DNA of 64,000 nucleotides from Cellulomonas sp. URHD0024 (GCF_000426185.1 NZ_AUEW01000015.1:1-64000), one strand, 5' to 3'. Counted from the first letter of the stretch, positions 8,460-16,973 are shown. The notes: a model not told the origin generated them from the sequence alone. Numbers and translations: made by a program.

Positions 8460-10007
8460 GTGGCCCCCCGCGCAGACGGACGTCTGAACCACGACCTCCT
8501 CCCCAACGAAAAAGGCCCTCAGGACGCTTGTGGCGTCTTCGGTGTCTGGGCTCCCGGCGAGGAAGTCGCCAAGCTCACCTACTTCGGGCTCTACGCCCTG
8601 CAGCATCGCGGCCAGGAGTCGGCGGGCATCGCCACCTCCAACGGCCAGCAGCTGCTCGTCTACAAGGACATGGGACTGGTGTCCCAGGTCTTCGACGAGA
8701 CCGCGCTGAACGCCCTGCAGGGGCACATCGCGATCGGGCACTGCCGCTACTCGACGACCGGTGGCAGCACGTGGGAGAACGCGCAGCCGACGCTCGGACC
8801 GACGTCCGCCGGCACCGTCGCCCTGGGCCACAACGGCAACCTCACGAATGCGGCCGAGCTGGTCGACCTCGTCGCGGAGCGCTACGGCAGCCAGCGGCGC
8901 GGCGAGCTGGCTCGCGGCAACACCACGGACACCGCGCTGATCACGGCGCTGCTCGCTGGGGACCCGGACCACACGCTCGAGGCCACGGCGCTCGAGGTGC
9001 TCCCGCGGCTGCGCGGCGCGTTCAGCCTGGTGTTCATGGACGAGCACACGCTGTACGCCGCGCGTGACCCGCAGGGCGTGCGCCCGCTGGTGCTGGGACG
9101 GCTGGAGCGCGGTTGGGTGGTGGCCAGCGAGACGCCGGCGCTCGACATCGTGGGCGCGTCGTTCGTGCGCGAGATCGACCCGGGCGAGTTCATCGCGATC
9201 GACGCCGACGGGCTGCGCAGCACCAAGTTCGCGACGCCGGACCGCGCAGGTTGCGTCTTCGAGTACGTCTACCTGGCGCGTCCCGACACCACGATCGCCG
9301 GCAGGTCCGTGCACGCCGCCCGCGTGGCGATGGGTCGTCGGCTGGCCGTGGAGCACCCCGTCGAGGCCGACCTCGTCATCCCGGTGCCCGAGTCGGGCAC
9401 GCCCGCTGCGGTCGGGTACGCCGCCGAGTCGGGTATCCCCTTCGGTCAGGGCCTGACCAAGAACGCCTACGTCGGCCGCACGTTCATCCAGCCGTCGCAG
9501 ACCTTGCGGCAGCTCGGCATCCGGCTCAAGCTCAACCCGCTGCGCGAGGTCATCCGCGGCAAGCGTCTGGTGGTCGTCGACGACTCGATCGTCCGCGGCA
9601 ACACCCAGCGCGCCCTCGTCCGCATGCTGCGCGAGGCCGGTGCGGCCGAGGTGCACGTGCGGATCAGCTCCCCGCCCGTCAAGTGGCCGTGCTTCTACGG
9701 CATCGACTTCGCCTCCCGTGCGGAGCTCATCGCGAACGGGCTGTCTCCCGACGAGATCGCGGCCTCCCTGGGCGCGGACTCCCTCGGCTACATCTCCACG
9801 GAGGGCATGATCGCCGCCACCGAGCAGCCCGCGTCGCAGCTCTGCGCCGCCTGCTTCACCGGTCAGTACCCGATCGAGCTGCCGGCAGGCGACCGCCTGG
9901 GCAAGTACCTGCTGGAGCAGAACGAGCTCCCGCTGGGCGCACCCGAGGACGGCCTGCTCTCGATCGTCCCGAGCGTCGGCGGCGGCACCGCGCTGGACCA
10001 CCCGTGA
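8460..10007 (+). CDS. purF: Amidophosphoribosyltransferase
   Basis: This 515-residue enzyme catalyses the first committed step of purine synthesis, using glutamine and PRPP to make 5-phosphoribosylamine. A 23-residue propeptide precedes Cys24 (DACGVFG), the Ntn-glutaminase nucleophile released by self-cleavage in this family. The PRPP-binding motif VVVDDSIVRGNT is at about residue 380. Cysteines consistent with the 4Fe-4S cluster of the Bacillus-type enzyme are present (AGCVFEYVY, KWPCFYG, LCAACFTGQYP). The GTG start has GAGG shortly upstream. It overlaps purM by GTGA, so the two are translationally coupled. Confidence 0.97.
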   Translation: MAPRADGRLNHDLLPNEKGPQDACGVFGVWAPGEEVAKLTYFGLYALQHRGQESAGIATSNGQQLLVYKDMGLVSQVFDETALNALQGHIAIGHCRYSTTGGSTWENAQPTLGPTSAGTVALGHNGNLTNAAELVDLVAERYGSQRRGELARGNTTDTALITALLAGDPDHTLEATALEVLPRLRGAFSLVFMDEHTLYAARDPQGVRPLVLGRLERGWVVASETPALDIVGASFVREIDPGEFIAIDADGLRSTKFATPDRAGCVFEYVYLARPDTTIAGRSVHAARVAMGRRLAVEHPVEADLVIPVPESGTPAAVGYAAESGIPFGQGLTKNAYVGRTFIQPSQTLRQLGIRLKLNPLREVIRGKRLVVVDDSIVRGNTQRALVRMLREAGAAEVHVRISSPPVKWPCFYGIDFASRAELIANGLSPDEIAASLGADSLGYISTEGMIAATEQPASQLCAACFTGQYPIELPAGDRLGKYLLEQNELPLGAPEDGLLSIVPSVGGGTALDHP

Positions 10008-11125
10008 ACGGGGCGCAGGTCACCTATGCGGCCGCCGGTGTCGACACCGAGGCCGGTGACAAGGCCGTCGAGCTGATGAAGGACGCGGTGCGGGCCACGC
10101 ACGGGCCGCAGGTGCTCGGCGGGGTCGGCGGATTCGCGGGCCTCTACGACGCCAGTGCTCTGCTGACCTACCGCAAGCCGCTGCTGGCCACCTCGACGGA
10201 CGGCGTCGGCACCAAGGTCGCCATCGCCCAGGCCCTCGACATCCACCACACCATCGGGTTCGACCTGGTCGGCATGGTCGTCGACGACATCGTCGTGGTC
10301 GGCGCCAAGCCGCTGTTCATGACCGACTACATCGCGTGCGGACGCGTGGTTCCCGAACGCATCGCGGGCATCGTGCGTGGCATCGCTGCCGCCTGCTCCG
10401 TGGCCGGTACCGCCCTCGTCGGCGGCGAGACCGCGGAGCACCCCGGCTTGCTGGGTGCCGACGACTACGACGTGGCTGGTGCTGCGACCGGCGTGGTCGA
10501 GGCCGACCAGCTGCTCGGGCCGGAGCGTGTGCGCGCGGGCGACGTGCTGATCGCCCTGGGGTCGAGCGGCCTGCACTCGAACGGCTACTCGCTGGTGCGC
10601 AAGGTCGTCCAGGTGGCCGGCTGGCAGCTCGACCGCCACGTCGAGGAGCTCGGCCGCACGCTCGGGGAGGAGCTCCTCGAACCGACCCGCGTCTACGCGA
10701 GCGACTGCCTGGCCCTCGTGGAACGGGCGACCGTCGACGGTGTGCACGCGTACAGCCACGTCACCGGCGGAGGCCTCGCCTCGAACGTCGCGCGCGTGCT
10801 CCCGCAGGGGCTCGTCGCGGACATCGACCGTGGCGGCTGGCAGCTCCCGCCGATCTTCTCGCTGGTGCAGAGCCTGGGGCAGGTCCCGTGGACCGACCTC
10901 GAGGGCACCCTGAACCTGGGCGTCGGCATGGTCGCCATCGTCGCGCCGGACGCCGTGGACGGCGTTCTCGCGCACGCGCGCGAGCTGGGCATGTCCGCCT
11001 GGGCACTCGGCACCGTGCGGTCGTCGGACCCGTCGACGGACGTCGTGGGGTCACCCGGGTTCGTCGCCGGGACCAAGGGCGTGCACGGCGGAGCGGTCCA
11101 GCTCACGGGCGCCTACCGCGTCTGA
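10004..11125 (+). CDS. purM: Phosphoribosylformylglycinamidine cyclo-ligase
   Basis: This 373-residue AIR synthetase closes the imidazole ring, converting FGAM and ATP to AIR in purine synthesis. Motifs include STDGVGTK, VDDIVVVGAKPLFMTDY, GGETAEHPG and SSGLHSNGYSLVRK. The GTG start at 10004 overlaps the purF stop. Length matches the usual 340-370. It is transcribed towards the DUF3073 gene, and hairpins lie in the convergent gap. Confidence 0.97.
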   Translation: MNGAQVTYAAAGVDTEAGDKAVELMKDAVRATHGPQVLGGVGGFAGLYDASALLTYRKPLLATSTDGVGTKVAIAQALDIHHTIGFDLVGMVVDDIVVVGAKPLFMTDYIACGRVVPERIAGIVRGIAAACSVAGTALVGGETAEHPGLLGADDYDVAGAATGVVEADQLLGPERVRAGDVLIALGSSGLHSNGYSLVRKVVQVAGWQLDRHVEELGRTLGEELLEPTRVYASDCLALVERATVDGVHAYSHVTGGGLASNVARVLPQGLVADIDRGGWQLPPIFSLVQSLGQVPWTDLEGTLNLGVGMVAIVAPDAVDGVLAHARELGMSAWALGTVRSSDPSTDVVGSPGFVAGTKGVHGGAVQLTGAYRV

Positions 11126-11329
11126 GGGGCTCAGTCTGGGTCTCGGGTCTTCATGCGAGTGTTCGCTCGACCCGCCCGCGTCCGTCGAACAGCCGTGGTG
11201 GTTCGACCGGCCCGTGTCGCTCGAGGCCGCCCGCGTCGACCTTGGGCCGGCGCGTCGCTCGAACCCGTGCGCGTCGGCTCGAGTCCGCCCGCAGGGGCCG
11301 GCCCCCCGGGCAGGTCCGTGGACGAAAAC

Positions 11330-11383
11330 CAGCAGGGTGTCGCCGGCGCCCGAAGACGGTACGCACCAGCGACAACCCTGCTG
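11330..11383. other. Long hairpin in the purM/DUF3073 convergent gap
   Basis: CAGCAGGGTGTCGC (11330-11343) pairs with GCGACAACCCTGCTG (11369-11383) over 14 bp with one bulged A; the loop is about 25 nt. The 320-nt gap (11126-11445) holds no credible gene. Its first half contains degenerate TCGA-CGCCCGCGTC-like repeats (about 11165-11295). The structure could be a processed 3' UTR, a terminator element or a small RNA; its strand is undetermined. Confidence 0.5.
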
Positions 11384-11390
11384 TGGCTTC

Positions 11391-11407
11391 GCGCAGGGAA
11401 CCTGCGC
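11391..11407. terminator. Compact hairpin, possible bidirectional terminator
   Basis: GCGCAGG-GAA-CCTGCGC is a perfect 7-bp stem with a 3-nt loop between the convergent purM and DUF3073 genes. There is no U-run, as is common in high-GC actinomycetes. Confidence 0.45.
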
Positions 11408-11445
11408 AGACCTCGCGATGACCGCGAGGTCAGAGACTTACCGCG

Positions 11446-11655
11446 TCAACGATCGTCGTCCGACCAACGGCGGTAGTCGTCGTCGTCGTCAGAGTCGGTC
11501 TCCACAACCGCGCGAGAGCGGTTGTCGGTCACGACATCGTTGTGGCCGTGCGACGTGAGCTCCTGCTCGAGAGCCCGGTAGTTGGTCTCCGGGCTGAAGT
11601 ACTTCAGCTCCCGGGCAACCTTCGTCTGCTTAGCCTTCTGACGGCCGCGCCCCAT
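11446..11655 (-). CDS. DUF3073 family small protein
   Basis: This encodes 69 residues from an ATG at 11655 (MGRGRQKAKQTKVARELKYFSPETNY). A basic N-terminal half is followed by ELTSH and an acidic Asp-rich tail (DSDDDDDYRRW). This is the characteristic DUF3073 pattern, restricted to actinomycetes and typically found near purM. Function is unknown; the charge split suggests a nucleic-acid or ribosome-associated role, which is inference. Confidence 0.88.
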   Translation of the reverse strand: MGRGRQKAKQTKVARELKYFSPETNYRALEQELTSHGHNDVVTDNRSRAVVETDSDDDDDYRRWSDDDR

Positions 11656-11958
11656 GGCATCGACCCCCTCTTACGTGGATGCGGGGCGGCTCCGTGCTGA
11701 CACGTGCGGCCCCGGGGTGCTGAATTTTCGTCTCTTCGTGGGGCAACCGTACATGGTCGTCGCGTATTCCGACCACTCGCGCCGGGCGATGCTCGTCACG
11801 TGTCCGAGACATCCCCATTGGCGTCGCCCGGCCGGTCGTATCGTCACGGCGTCCCGGGGGTGGACACTGGCGCCGGACCAGCCGGACAGACGTCCAGATC
11901 ATGGCGCTCCCTCGGCGTGTCGGGGTGGTTTGCCCGTTTGGTCGGGTTTAGTCTGGTG

Positions 11959-11982
11959 CGACCGCTCGTAGGGGAGCGGTCG
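11959..11982. repeat. Perfect 9-bp inverted repeat in the bldC upstream region
   Basis: CGACCGCTC (11959-11967) and GAGCGGTCG (11974-11982) flank a 6-nt loop, about 220 nt before bldC. The 547-nt region 11656-12202 has no supported gene. It must hold the divergent promoters of the DUF3073 gene and bldC. The palindrome AGAGCGCTCT also occurs near 12018-12027. Operator or 5'-UTR structure are both possible. Confidence 0.5.
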
Positions 11983-12202
11983 TGCGTGATGCAGGAGCAT
12001 GCTGTGAAGATCGCTCATAGAGCGCTCTACGGGTATGCGATATGTCTGCCTTTCATGCATGCTGGGTGAGATGTCCCGCTTTGCGGACCGGCGACGGTCC
12101 GATGGTCGATCGACTCGTCGATTCGTCGGCGCAGTCGCACCCGAAGAAACCGGGTACCGATGCCGTCGGTGCCGAGTGTCAGATGCCGCCAGGAGGCAGC
12201 TC

Positions 12203-12409
12203 GTGAACGCACACACTGCAGAGTCCGAGACTCTGCTCACCCCCTCCGAGGTTGCCACGCTCTTCCGCGTGGACCCCAAGACGGTGACCCGTTGGGCCAA
12301 GGCCGGAAAGCTGTCGTCGATCCGCACGCTGGGTGGACACCGCCGCTACCGCGAGTCCGAGGTTCGTGACCTTCTCAACGGTATTCCGCAGCAACGTTCG
12401 GACGGCTGA
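12203..12409 (+). CDS. bldC: BldC-family MerR-like developmental regulator
   Basis: This encodes 68 residues from GTG 12203, with AGGAGG 6 nt upstream. The sequence LLTPSEVATLFRVDPKTVTRWAKAGKLSSIRTLGGHRRY is the MerR-type winged helix-turn-helix of BldC, and the length equals the Streptomyces protein. BldC lacks an effector domain and binds DNA cooperatively as head-to-tail oligomers on direct repeats. In Streptomyces it represses early entry into development; in a non-sporulating relative the targets are unknown. The long structured 5' region suggests complex control. Confidence 0.93.
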   Translation: MNAHTAESETLLTPSEVATLFRVDPKTVTRWAKAGKLSSIRTLGGHRRYRESEVRDLLNGIPQQRSDG

Positions 12410-12549
12410 CATAACAGCAGGCTGACAGCCCGGGCCGCACACCCGGGGTGCAAGCGCGCCCAGCAACGAGGCCGAGCGCGCGCGGGCCCTCACGGGGCCA
12501 CACGTCTCTGAGCATCCTCCGCGGCTGCGAGAGGACGGGAACCACCCGT

Positions 12550-12870
12550 TCAGTCGCCGCGACGCGCCGCAACGACTGCGACGAGCGCCACCAGCGCAGC
12601 GACCCCGGCCGCGACACTCCCGAGGACCTTCAACGCCCGCGTGCGAGCCTCCGGCCCGCTGTCACCGGTCGTGGCGTCCGTCCACAGCCGTCGCCCGTTC
12701 TCGATCGCCCTGCCTGCCTGCGCCCGCGGGTCGAGTCGGGCGACGAGCTCGTCGATCGACTCGGCCAGCTCGGCACGCGCCACCTTGATGTCCGCCTCGA
12801 TAGCGACCATCTTCGGTGTGCTGAACGGCTCGACGGGCTTGGCGGGGGTGTCGGTCGTGTCGTCGCTCAT
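12550..12870 (-). CDS. DUF3618 domain protein, single-TM
   Basis: This encodes 106 residues. The DUF3618 core (IEADIKVARAELAESIDELVARLDPRAQA) spans about residues 24-52. A C-terminal TM segment (about residues 80-102) ends in RRGD. The ATG overlaps the stop of the upstream holin-like gene (ATGA). DUF3618 proteins are actinomycete envelope proteins found with holin-superfamily partners; their function is unknown. Confidence 0.85.
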   Translation of the reverse strand: MSDDTTDTPAKPVEPFSTPKMVAIEADIKVARAELAESIDELVARLDPRAQAGRAIENGRRLWTDATTGDSGPEARTRALKVLGSVAAGVAALVALVAVVAARRGD

Positions 12871-13274
12871 GAGCGGATCCCTGTCTTGATCGCGTCGATG
12901 TCTTCCTGCACGCTCTCGATCGCCTGGATGGGTGCCGGGGTGCCCTTCTTGATGCTCCGGATGCCGAGCCAGGCGAGCAGGGCGACGACGATCAGCAGCA
13001 GGACAGTGATGATCAGGGCCGACAGCCAGAGGTCGACGACCAGGGCCAGCGCGATGATGGCCGTCGTGATGGCCGCGCCGAGGAAGTAGAGCGCGAGCAC
13101 GCCTGCGCCGGCGAGCAGCCCGGCGCCGGTGCCGATCTTCTGCGCCCGCCCGGTGAGCTCGGCCTTGAACAGCTCGATCTCCGCCCGGACGAGCCTCTCG
13201 GCCGTCCCGCTGATCTCGGCGACGAGCTTGCCCAGGGATCGTTCGTCACCTGGGGGTCCCGACTGGGTGGTCAT
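12867..13274 (-). CDS. Phage-holin-family (PF07332-type) membrane protein
   Basis: This encodes 135 residues. An amphipathic N-terminal region (SLGKLVAEISGTAERLVRAEIELFKAEL) precedes two close TM segments at about residues 52-77 and 83-107, then a short cytoplasmic tail. This is the actinomycete holin-superfamily III-like architecture, a housekeeping envelope protein rather than proof of prophage. The gene begins a small operon with the DUF3618 gene (4-bp overlap). Confidence 0.8.
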   Translation of the reverse strand: MTTQSGPPGDERSLGKLVAEISGTAERLVRAEIELFKAELTGRAQKIGTGAGLLAGAGVLALYFLGAAITTAIIALALVVDLWLSALIITVLLLIVVALLAWLGIRSIKKGTPAPIQAIESVQEDIDAIKTGIRS

Positions 13275-13388
13275 GGCGCAACCTCTCGCTCTGGTGACTC
13301 TCCGAGGTACAAGTGTGCTGGTCGCAGCGCCGACACGCGAGATATGCGGTGGTATGTCTTCGCGCGGTGCGCGGTCTGCGCGCGGTGG

Positions 13389-13841
13389 TCAGTCTTCCCA
13401 GGGGTGGACGTGCTCCTCGGCCGGGTGGGTCGGCTCGTGCACGCGGACGACCGAGATGGCCGGTCCCGTCTGAGGCAGGTGGCGGCGTCCCCAGGCGGCG
13501 GCGCCGGCGCCGACGAGCACCAGCGCGACGCCGATGATCAGCGCCGCCAGCCAGGGCTCCACCGCGTGCGAGAGACCGAGGACGGCCGCGGTGACGAACA
13601 GCGCGAGACCGAAGAACGTCACCAGCGCCGCGATGCCGAACGCGATCGCCGACGGACGCACCTCGACCGCTCGGGCGCGGACGCTGCTGGCGACGGCGTT
13701 GATCTCCGTCTGCACGGCCTCGCGCACGTGGTCCTCGACGCGCTCGATGCTCTCGCGCGCCTTCTCGGTGAACGGCTCGGTGATGCGGTCGAAGAAGCTC
13801 CTCGACCGCTCGGACTTCTCAGGACCGGAGGTGCTGGTCAT
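13389..13841 (-). CDS. Holin-superfamily-like membrane protein
   Basis: This encodes 150 residues from ATG 13841, with AAGGA about 10 nt upstream. The N-terminal half is amphipathic and charged (RSFFDRITEPFTEKARESIERVEDHV). Two TM segments follow at about residues 68-92 and 97-117, then a His/Pro tail (VRVHEPTHPAEEHVHPWED). It resembles the neighbouring PF07332-type protein and lies 114 nt upstream of it, so the pair may be paralogues. Confidence 0.7.
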   Translation of the reverse strand: MTSTSGPEKSERSRSFFDRITEPFTEKARESIERVEDHVREAVQTEINAVASSVRARAVEVRPSAIAFGIAALVTFFGLALFVTAAVLGLSHAVEPWLAALIIGVALVLVGAGAAAWGRRHLPQTGPAISVVRVHEPTHPAEEHVHPWED

Positions 13842-14045
13842 GGGCGTTTTCCTTCCGCTGAGGTGCTGGGCTCCACCCTAGGTGTCGCGGCGCCGTCAGC
13901 GGTGCCGACAGGCTTGCGGCAGGTCCGCGTCGATGGCGGATGCGGAGCCCTCGGCGGCGCGGCCCGGCTGCTCGGCCGAGGTCCCAGGCCGACGCTCACA
14001 CGACGAAGCCCCGCACCGGATCCGTCCCGGGCGGGGCTTGCGTGG

Positions 14046-14118
14046 TGGCTCCGACGGGCGTCGATCCCGTGACCTCACGATTTTCAGTCGTGCGCTCTAC
14101 CAACTGAGCTACAGAGCC
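14046..14118 (-). tRNA. tRNA-Phe (GAA)
   Basis: The minus strand folds into a standard cloverleaf. The acceptor stem GGCTCTG pairs with CGGAGCC, the anticodon loop is CTGAAAA with anticodon GAA, and the T-arm contains GATCGACGCC. The CCA is partly genome-encoded (ACCA follows the acceptor stem). It is the first of three clustered tRNAs. Confidence 0.95.
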
Positions 14119-14157
14119 TTGAAACGAGAACGCCGGTCCGTAGACCGGCGAATCGAG

Positions 14158-14231
14158 CGACCCCGACGGGACTTGAACCCGCGACCTCCGCCGTGACAGG
14201 GCGGCGCGCTAACCAACTGCGCTACGGGGCC
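14158..14231 (-). tRNA. tRNA-Asp (GTC)
   Basis: Acceptor stem GGCCCCG/CGGGGTC (one G-U pair), anticodon loop CTGTCAC with anticodon GTC, T-loop GTTCAAG, and discriminator G as expected for tRNA-Asp. Confidence 0.95.
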
Positions 14232-14273
14232 TTGGTGGTGCTAAGGCCTTCTTGCAACTGCGTGTCCTACTCG

Positions 14274-14346
14274 TACCCCCAACGGGATTCGAACCCGTGC
14301 TACCGCCGTGAAAGGGCGGGGTCCTAGGCCGCTAGACGATGGGGGC
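14274..14346 (-). tRNA. tRNA-Glu (TTC)
   Basis: Acceptor GCCCCCA pairs with TGGGGGT, anticodon loop CTTTCAC carries TTC, the T-arm is GGGTTCGAATCCC, and the discriminator is A. Confidence 0.95.
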
Positions 14347-14493
14347 TAGTCCAACCCCTGACGTCGAGGCGTCGGAAGACCGGTGATGAGCATACGGGGT
14401 CATCGGCCCGATCTCCAAAGCGGCTCCGCGCGGCCCGTCGCCGCTGGCCTTGCGGCCCCCTCCGACGAGGCTCCGGCCTGCGAGGATGGGCTC

Positions 14494-14847
14494 ATGGTCG
14501 AGATGACGCGTGCCGAGTTCGAGGACGCGGTGCGCGACGCGCTCGACGAGATCCCGGACGAGCTGGCCGCGATGATGGACAACGTCGTGGTGCTCGTCGA
14601 GGACTCGCCGCCGCCCGAGGAGCCGGACCTGCTCGGCCTGTACGAAGGGACGCCGCTGACCGAACGCGGCGACTTCTGGGCCTCCGGCTCGCTGCCCGAC
14701 CGCATCACGATCTACCGGCTGCCGACGCTCGACTTCTGCGAGGACCGCGACGAGGTGGTCGAGGAGGTCGCGGTGACGGTCGTGCACGAGATCGCGCACC
14801 ACTTCGGGATCGACGACGATCGACTGCACGCGCTCGGGTGGGGCTGA
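14494..14847 (+). CDS. Zincin-like metallopeptidase (PF06262 type)
   Basis: This encodes 117 residues from ATG 14494. The zinc motif HEIAHHFGID (HExxH, about residue 94) lies near the C-terminus. The family signature GLYEGTPLTERG is at about residues 49-60 and the DRITIYRLP strand at about 69-77. These features are diagnostic of the small metallopeptidase family formerly called DUF1025. Substrate is unknown. The GTG start of the metal exporter overlaps its stop, suggesting coupling. Confidence 0.9.
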   Translation: MVEMTRAEFEDAVRDALDEIPDELAAMMDNVVVLVEDSPPPEEPDLLGLYEGTPLTERGDFWASGSLPDRITIYRLPTLDFCEDRDEVVEEVAVTVVHEIAHHFGIDDDRLHALGWG

Positions 14848-15764
14848 TCCGGGTGGGTCACGACCACGACCACTCGACCGCCGCGCAGGCGCACCGGGGG
14901 CGGCTCCTGGTCGTGCTCGTGCTGACGCTGGTGGTCCTCGTGGTCGAGGTCGTCGGCGGGGTCGTGTCCGGGTCGTTCGCCCTGGTCGCGGACGCCGGAC
15001 ACATGCTGACCGATGCCGCCGGGGTCGGCCTGGCGCTCGGGGCCACCGCGCTGGCCATGCGGCCCGCGACCGCCGCCCGGACGTTCGGGTGGCAGCGTGC
15101 CGAGATACTCGCCGCGCTCGTGAACGGCCTGGTGATCGGGCTCGTCGGGGTGCTCGTGATCGTCGGCGGCGTGCGACGCCTGGTGACGCCCGAACCCCTC
15201 GACGGCGCCCTGATGCTCGGCGTCGCCTGCGTGGGGCTCGTCGCCAATGCCGTGAGCCTCGCCCTTCTGCGCCCCGGCCAGGGGGAGTCGCTGACCGTCC
15301 GGGGTGCGTACCTCGAGGTCTTCGGTGACCTTCTCGGGTCGGTCGCGGTGGTCGTCGCGGCCGTCGTCGTGCTGGCGACGGGGTTCCTGCGAGCCGACGG
15401 CATCGCGTCCGTGCTGATCGGCCTGATGATCGTGCCGCGCGCCCTCGGGCTCCTGCGTGACGTTGCCGGGGTGCTGCTGGAGGCGACCCCGCGCGGGGTC
15501 GACCTGGACGCGATCCGGTCGCACATCTGCGGGGTGCCCGGGGTTCTCGGCGTGCACGACCTGCACGCCTGGACCATCACGTCCGGGGTGCCGGTGCTCT
15601 CCGCGCACGTCGAGGTCCCCGACGAGCTGCTCGCCAGCGGCGAGGCCGGCCGTGTCCTCGACGACCTGCGGCACTGCCTCGCCGGCCACTTCGACGTCGC
15701 GCACTGCACGTTCCAGCTGGAACCTCCGTCGGCCACCCGCGAGGAGCGTCACTCGCACGCCTGA
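14838..15764 (+). CDS. CDF-family cation (zinc) exporter
   Basis: This encodes 308 residues from GTG 14838; GTG 14853 is an alternative. A His-rich N-terminus (GHDHDH) is followed by six TM segments with the CDF metal-site motif ADAGHMLTDA in TM2. The cytoplasmic C-terminal domain contains GVHDLHAWTITSG. These features match CzcD/ZitB-type proton-coupled Zn/Cd/Co exporters in the cytoplasmic membrane. It overlaps the metallopeptidase gene. Confidence 0.93.
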   Translation: MGLIRVGHDHDHSTAAQAHRGRLLVVLVLTLVVLVVEVVGGVVSGSFALVADAGHMLTDAAGVGLALGATALAMRPATAARTFGWQRAEILAALVNGLVIGLVGVLVIVGGVRRLVTPEPLDGALMLGVACVGLVANAVSLALLRPGQGESLTVRGAYLEVFGDLLGSVAVVVAAVVVLATGFLRADGIASVLIGLMIVPRALGLLRDVAGVLLEATPRGVDLDAIRSHICGVPGVLGVHDLHAWTITSGVPVLSAHVEVPDELLASGEAGRVLDDLRHCLAGHFDVAHCTFQLEPPSATREERHSHA

Positions 15765-15822
15765 CCGGCGGCCTTCTCGATGCTCGGCTCAAGGTCGCGC
15801 GCAGCGATGCCGAGTCACGGGC

Positions 15823-16764
15823 GTGGCAGGGGAGCAGGGAATCAGCCCGGGCTGGTACGACGACGGGGCGACGGCTGCCGTCGTGCGCTGGTTCGACGGC
15901 TCCCGGTGGACGGAGCACACCAGGCCCGCTCCCACGATGCCCGTGGCGCCTGCGCCCAGCCACGCGTTCCAGCCCGTGCCCGCGACCACGCAGACGTTCC
16001 TGCCAGGGCCCGCCTCGTCACCTGTGCACAGGCCGGAGGAGCGCCGGTCGCCGGCGTCGAGCCCGGTGCAGTCCGCGTTCCCGACGTTCGGGGAGGCGCC
16101 CGGGTCGCCGCTCGGCGCAGCCTTCGGCGGTGGGACGTTCGGATCCCCTGCGCAGGGCTACGGGTCGCCGGCGTTCGGGGGCTTCGGCGCGGGTGCGGGG
16201 TCCGGCCCCTGGTCGCGAGGGCTCGCCAACCAGGCGGAAGCCGCGAAGGTCCGTCGACGTGTCACGCAGGAGCTGTGGCTCGGCATCGGCAGCCTGCTGC
16301 TCGGGATCGTCGTCGCCGCCTGGCTCACGTCGGCGGGCGCACCGACGATCGTCCGGTACCTCCCCCGCGCGGCCGCCTTCGCCGGCTTCTTCATGCTGCG
16401 CAGCTGCCGCAAGAGCTACAAGCAGATGGTGGAGCTGGGCGGTCGGCCGTGGAGCTCGGGGCAGATCGCTCTGGCCGTCGTCGCGGGGTCAACCGCCGTC
16501 CTGGTCTACGTCAGCACGATCATCGCCGTCGTCGTCGCGGGAACCGGATCGGCGCGGCTCGGTCCGGAGGGGGCAGGCTCCTGCTGGCGCGAGACCGCCA
16601 AGGTCGCCACCCACGTGTCCTGCGACAAGCCGCACGACTACGTCGGCGTCCAGGTCGTCACCGACAAGAGTCAGTGCCCGGCAGAGGCCAGGGCCGTCAT
16701 GCCGCGCGACGACGGGACCGGCACCTTGCTGTGCATGGCCCCGGACCCGGAGCCGGTCAGCTGA
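15823..16764 (+). CDS. DUF2510 membrane protein with extracytoplasmic Cys domain
   Basis: The GTG at 15823 (VAGEQGISPGWYDD) gives 313 residues. The N-terminal DUF2510 motif is PGWYDD...VRWFDGSRWTEH at about residues 9-33. A long Pro/Ser/Gly linker follows. Two or three TM segments lie at about residues 150-235, separated by a charged loop. The C-terminal domain has conserved-looking cysteines (SCWRETAKVATHVSCDKPHDY, QCPAEA, LLCMAP) and resembles septum-formation-like domains, probably disulfide-bonded outside. Function is unknown. Confidence 0.75.
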   Translation: MAGEQGISPGWYDDGATAAVVRWFDGSRWTEHTRPAPTMPVAPAPSHAFQPVPATTQTFLPGPASSPVHRPEERRSPASSPVQSAFPTFGEAPGSPLGAAFGGGTFGSPAQGYGSPAFGGFGAGAGSGPWSRGLANQAEAAKVRRRVTQELWLGIGSLLLGIVVAAWLTSAGAPTIVRYLPRAAAFAGFFMLRSCRKSYKQMVELGGRPWSSGQIALAVVAGSTAVLVYVSTIIAVVVAGTGSARLGPEGAGSCWRETAKVATHVSCDKPHDYVGVQVVTDKSQCPAEARAVMPRDDGTGTLLCMAPDPEPVS

Positions 16765-16873
16765 CGAACCCGTAGCCCGACCAACGTGCTCCCTGGTAAC
16801 CGTCGGCCGCGGCAAGCAGCACGAGCGCGATCCTGACCAGGACCGAGGTGACACGGAACGGGCGCGAGCGCAT
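16757..16873 (-). CDS. Small 38-residue membrane protein
   Basis: ATG 16873 is preceded by AAGGAG at the right distance. The peptide has a basic start (MRSRPFRVTS), one hydrophobic segment (VLVRIALVLLAAADGY) and a short tail ending FVS. Its stop overlaps the 3' end of the opposing DUF2510 gene by 8 bp. No family is recognised. The ribosome site and membrane pattern support a real small gene. Confidence 0.5.
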   Translation of the reverse strand: MRSRPFRVTSVLVRIALVLLAAADGYQGARWSGYGFVS

Positions 16874-16973
16874 GGCTCTCCTTCGGCTGCTGCGGGGACT
16901 GCGCGGCCATGATCCGCGGACCCTGACCCCCTGGCGCTCGAGTCCACGTCTGGCCGGACCGTAGGGTCGGGGG

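Noticed and set aside
7917-10001. 694-residue minus-strand frame
   Set aside because: Shadow of the membrane protein gene and purF.
12867-13841. Holin-like genes as evidence of a prophage
   Set aside because: No capsid, terminase, integrase or lysin genes nearby; PF07332-type proteins are chromosomal housekeeping genes in actinomycetes.
14046-14346. tRNA cluster as an integration site of a mobile element
   Set aside because: No integrase, direct repeat of a tRNA 3' end, or composition shift beside the cluster.
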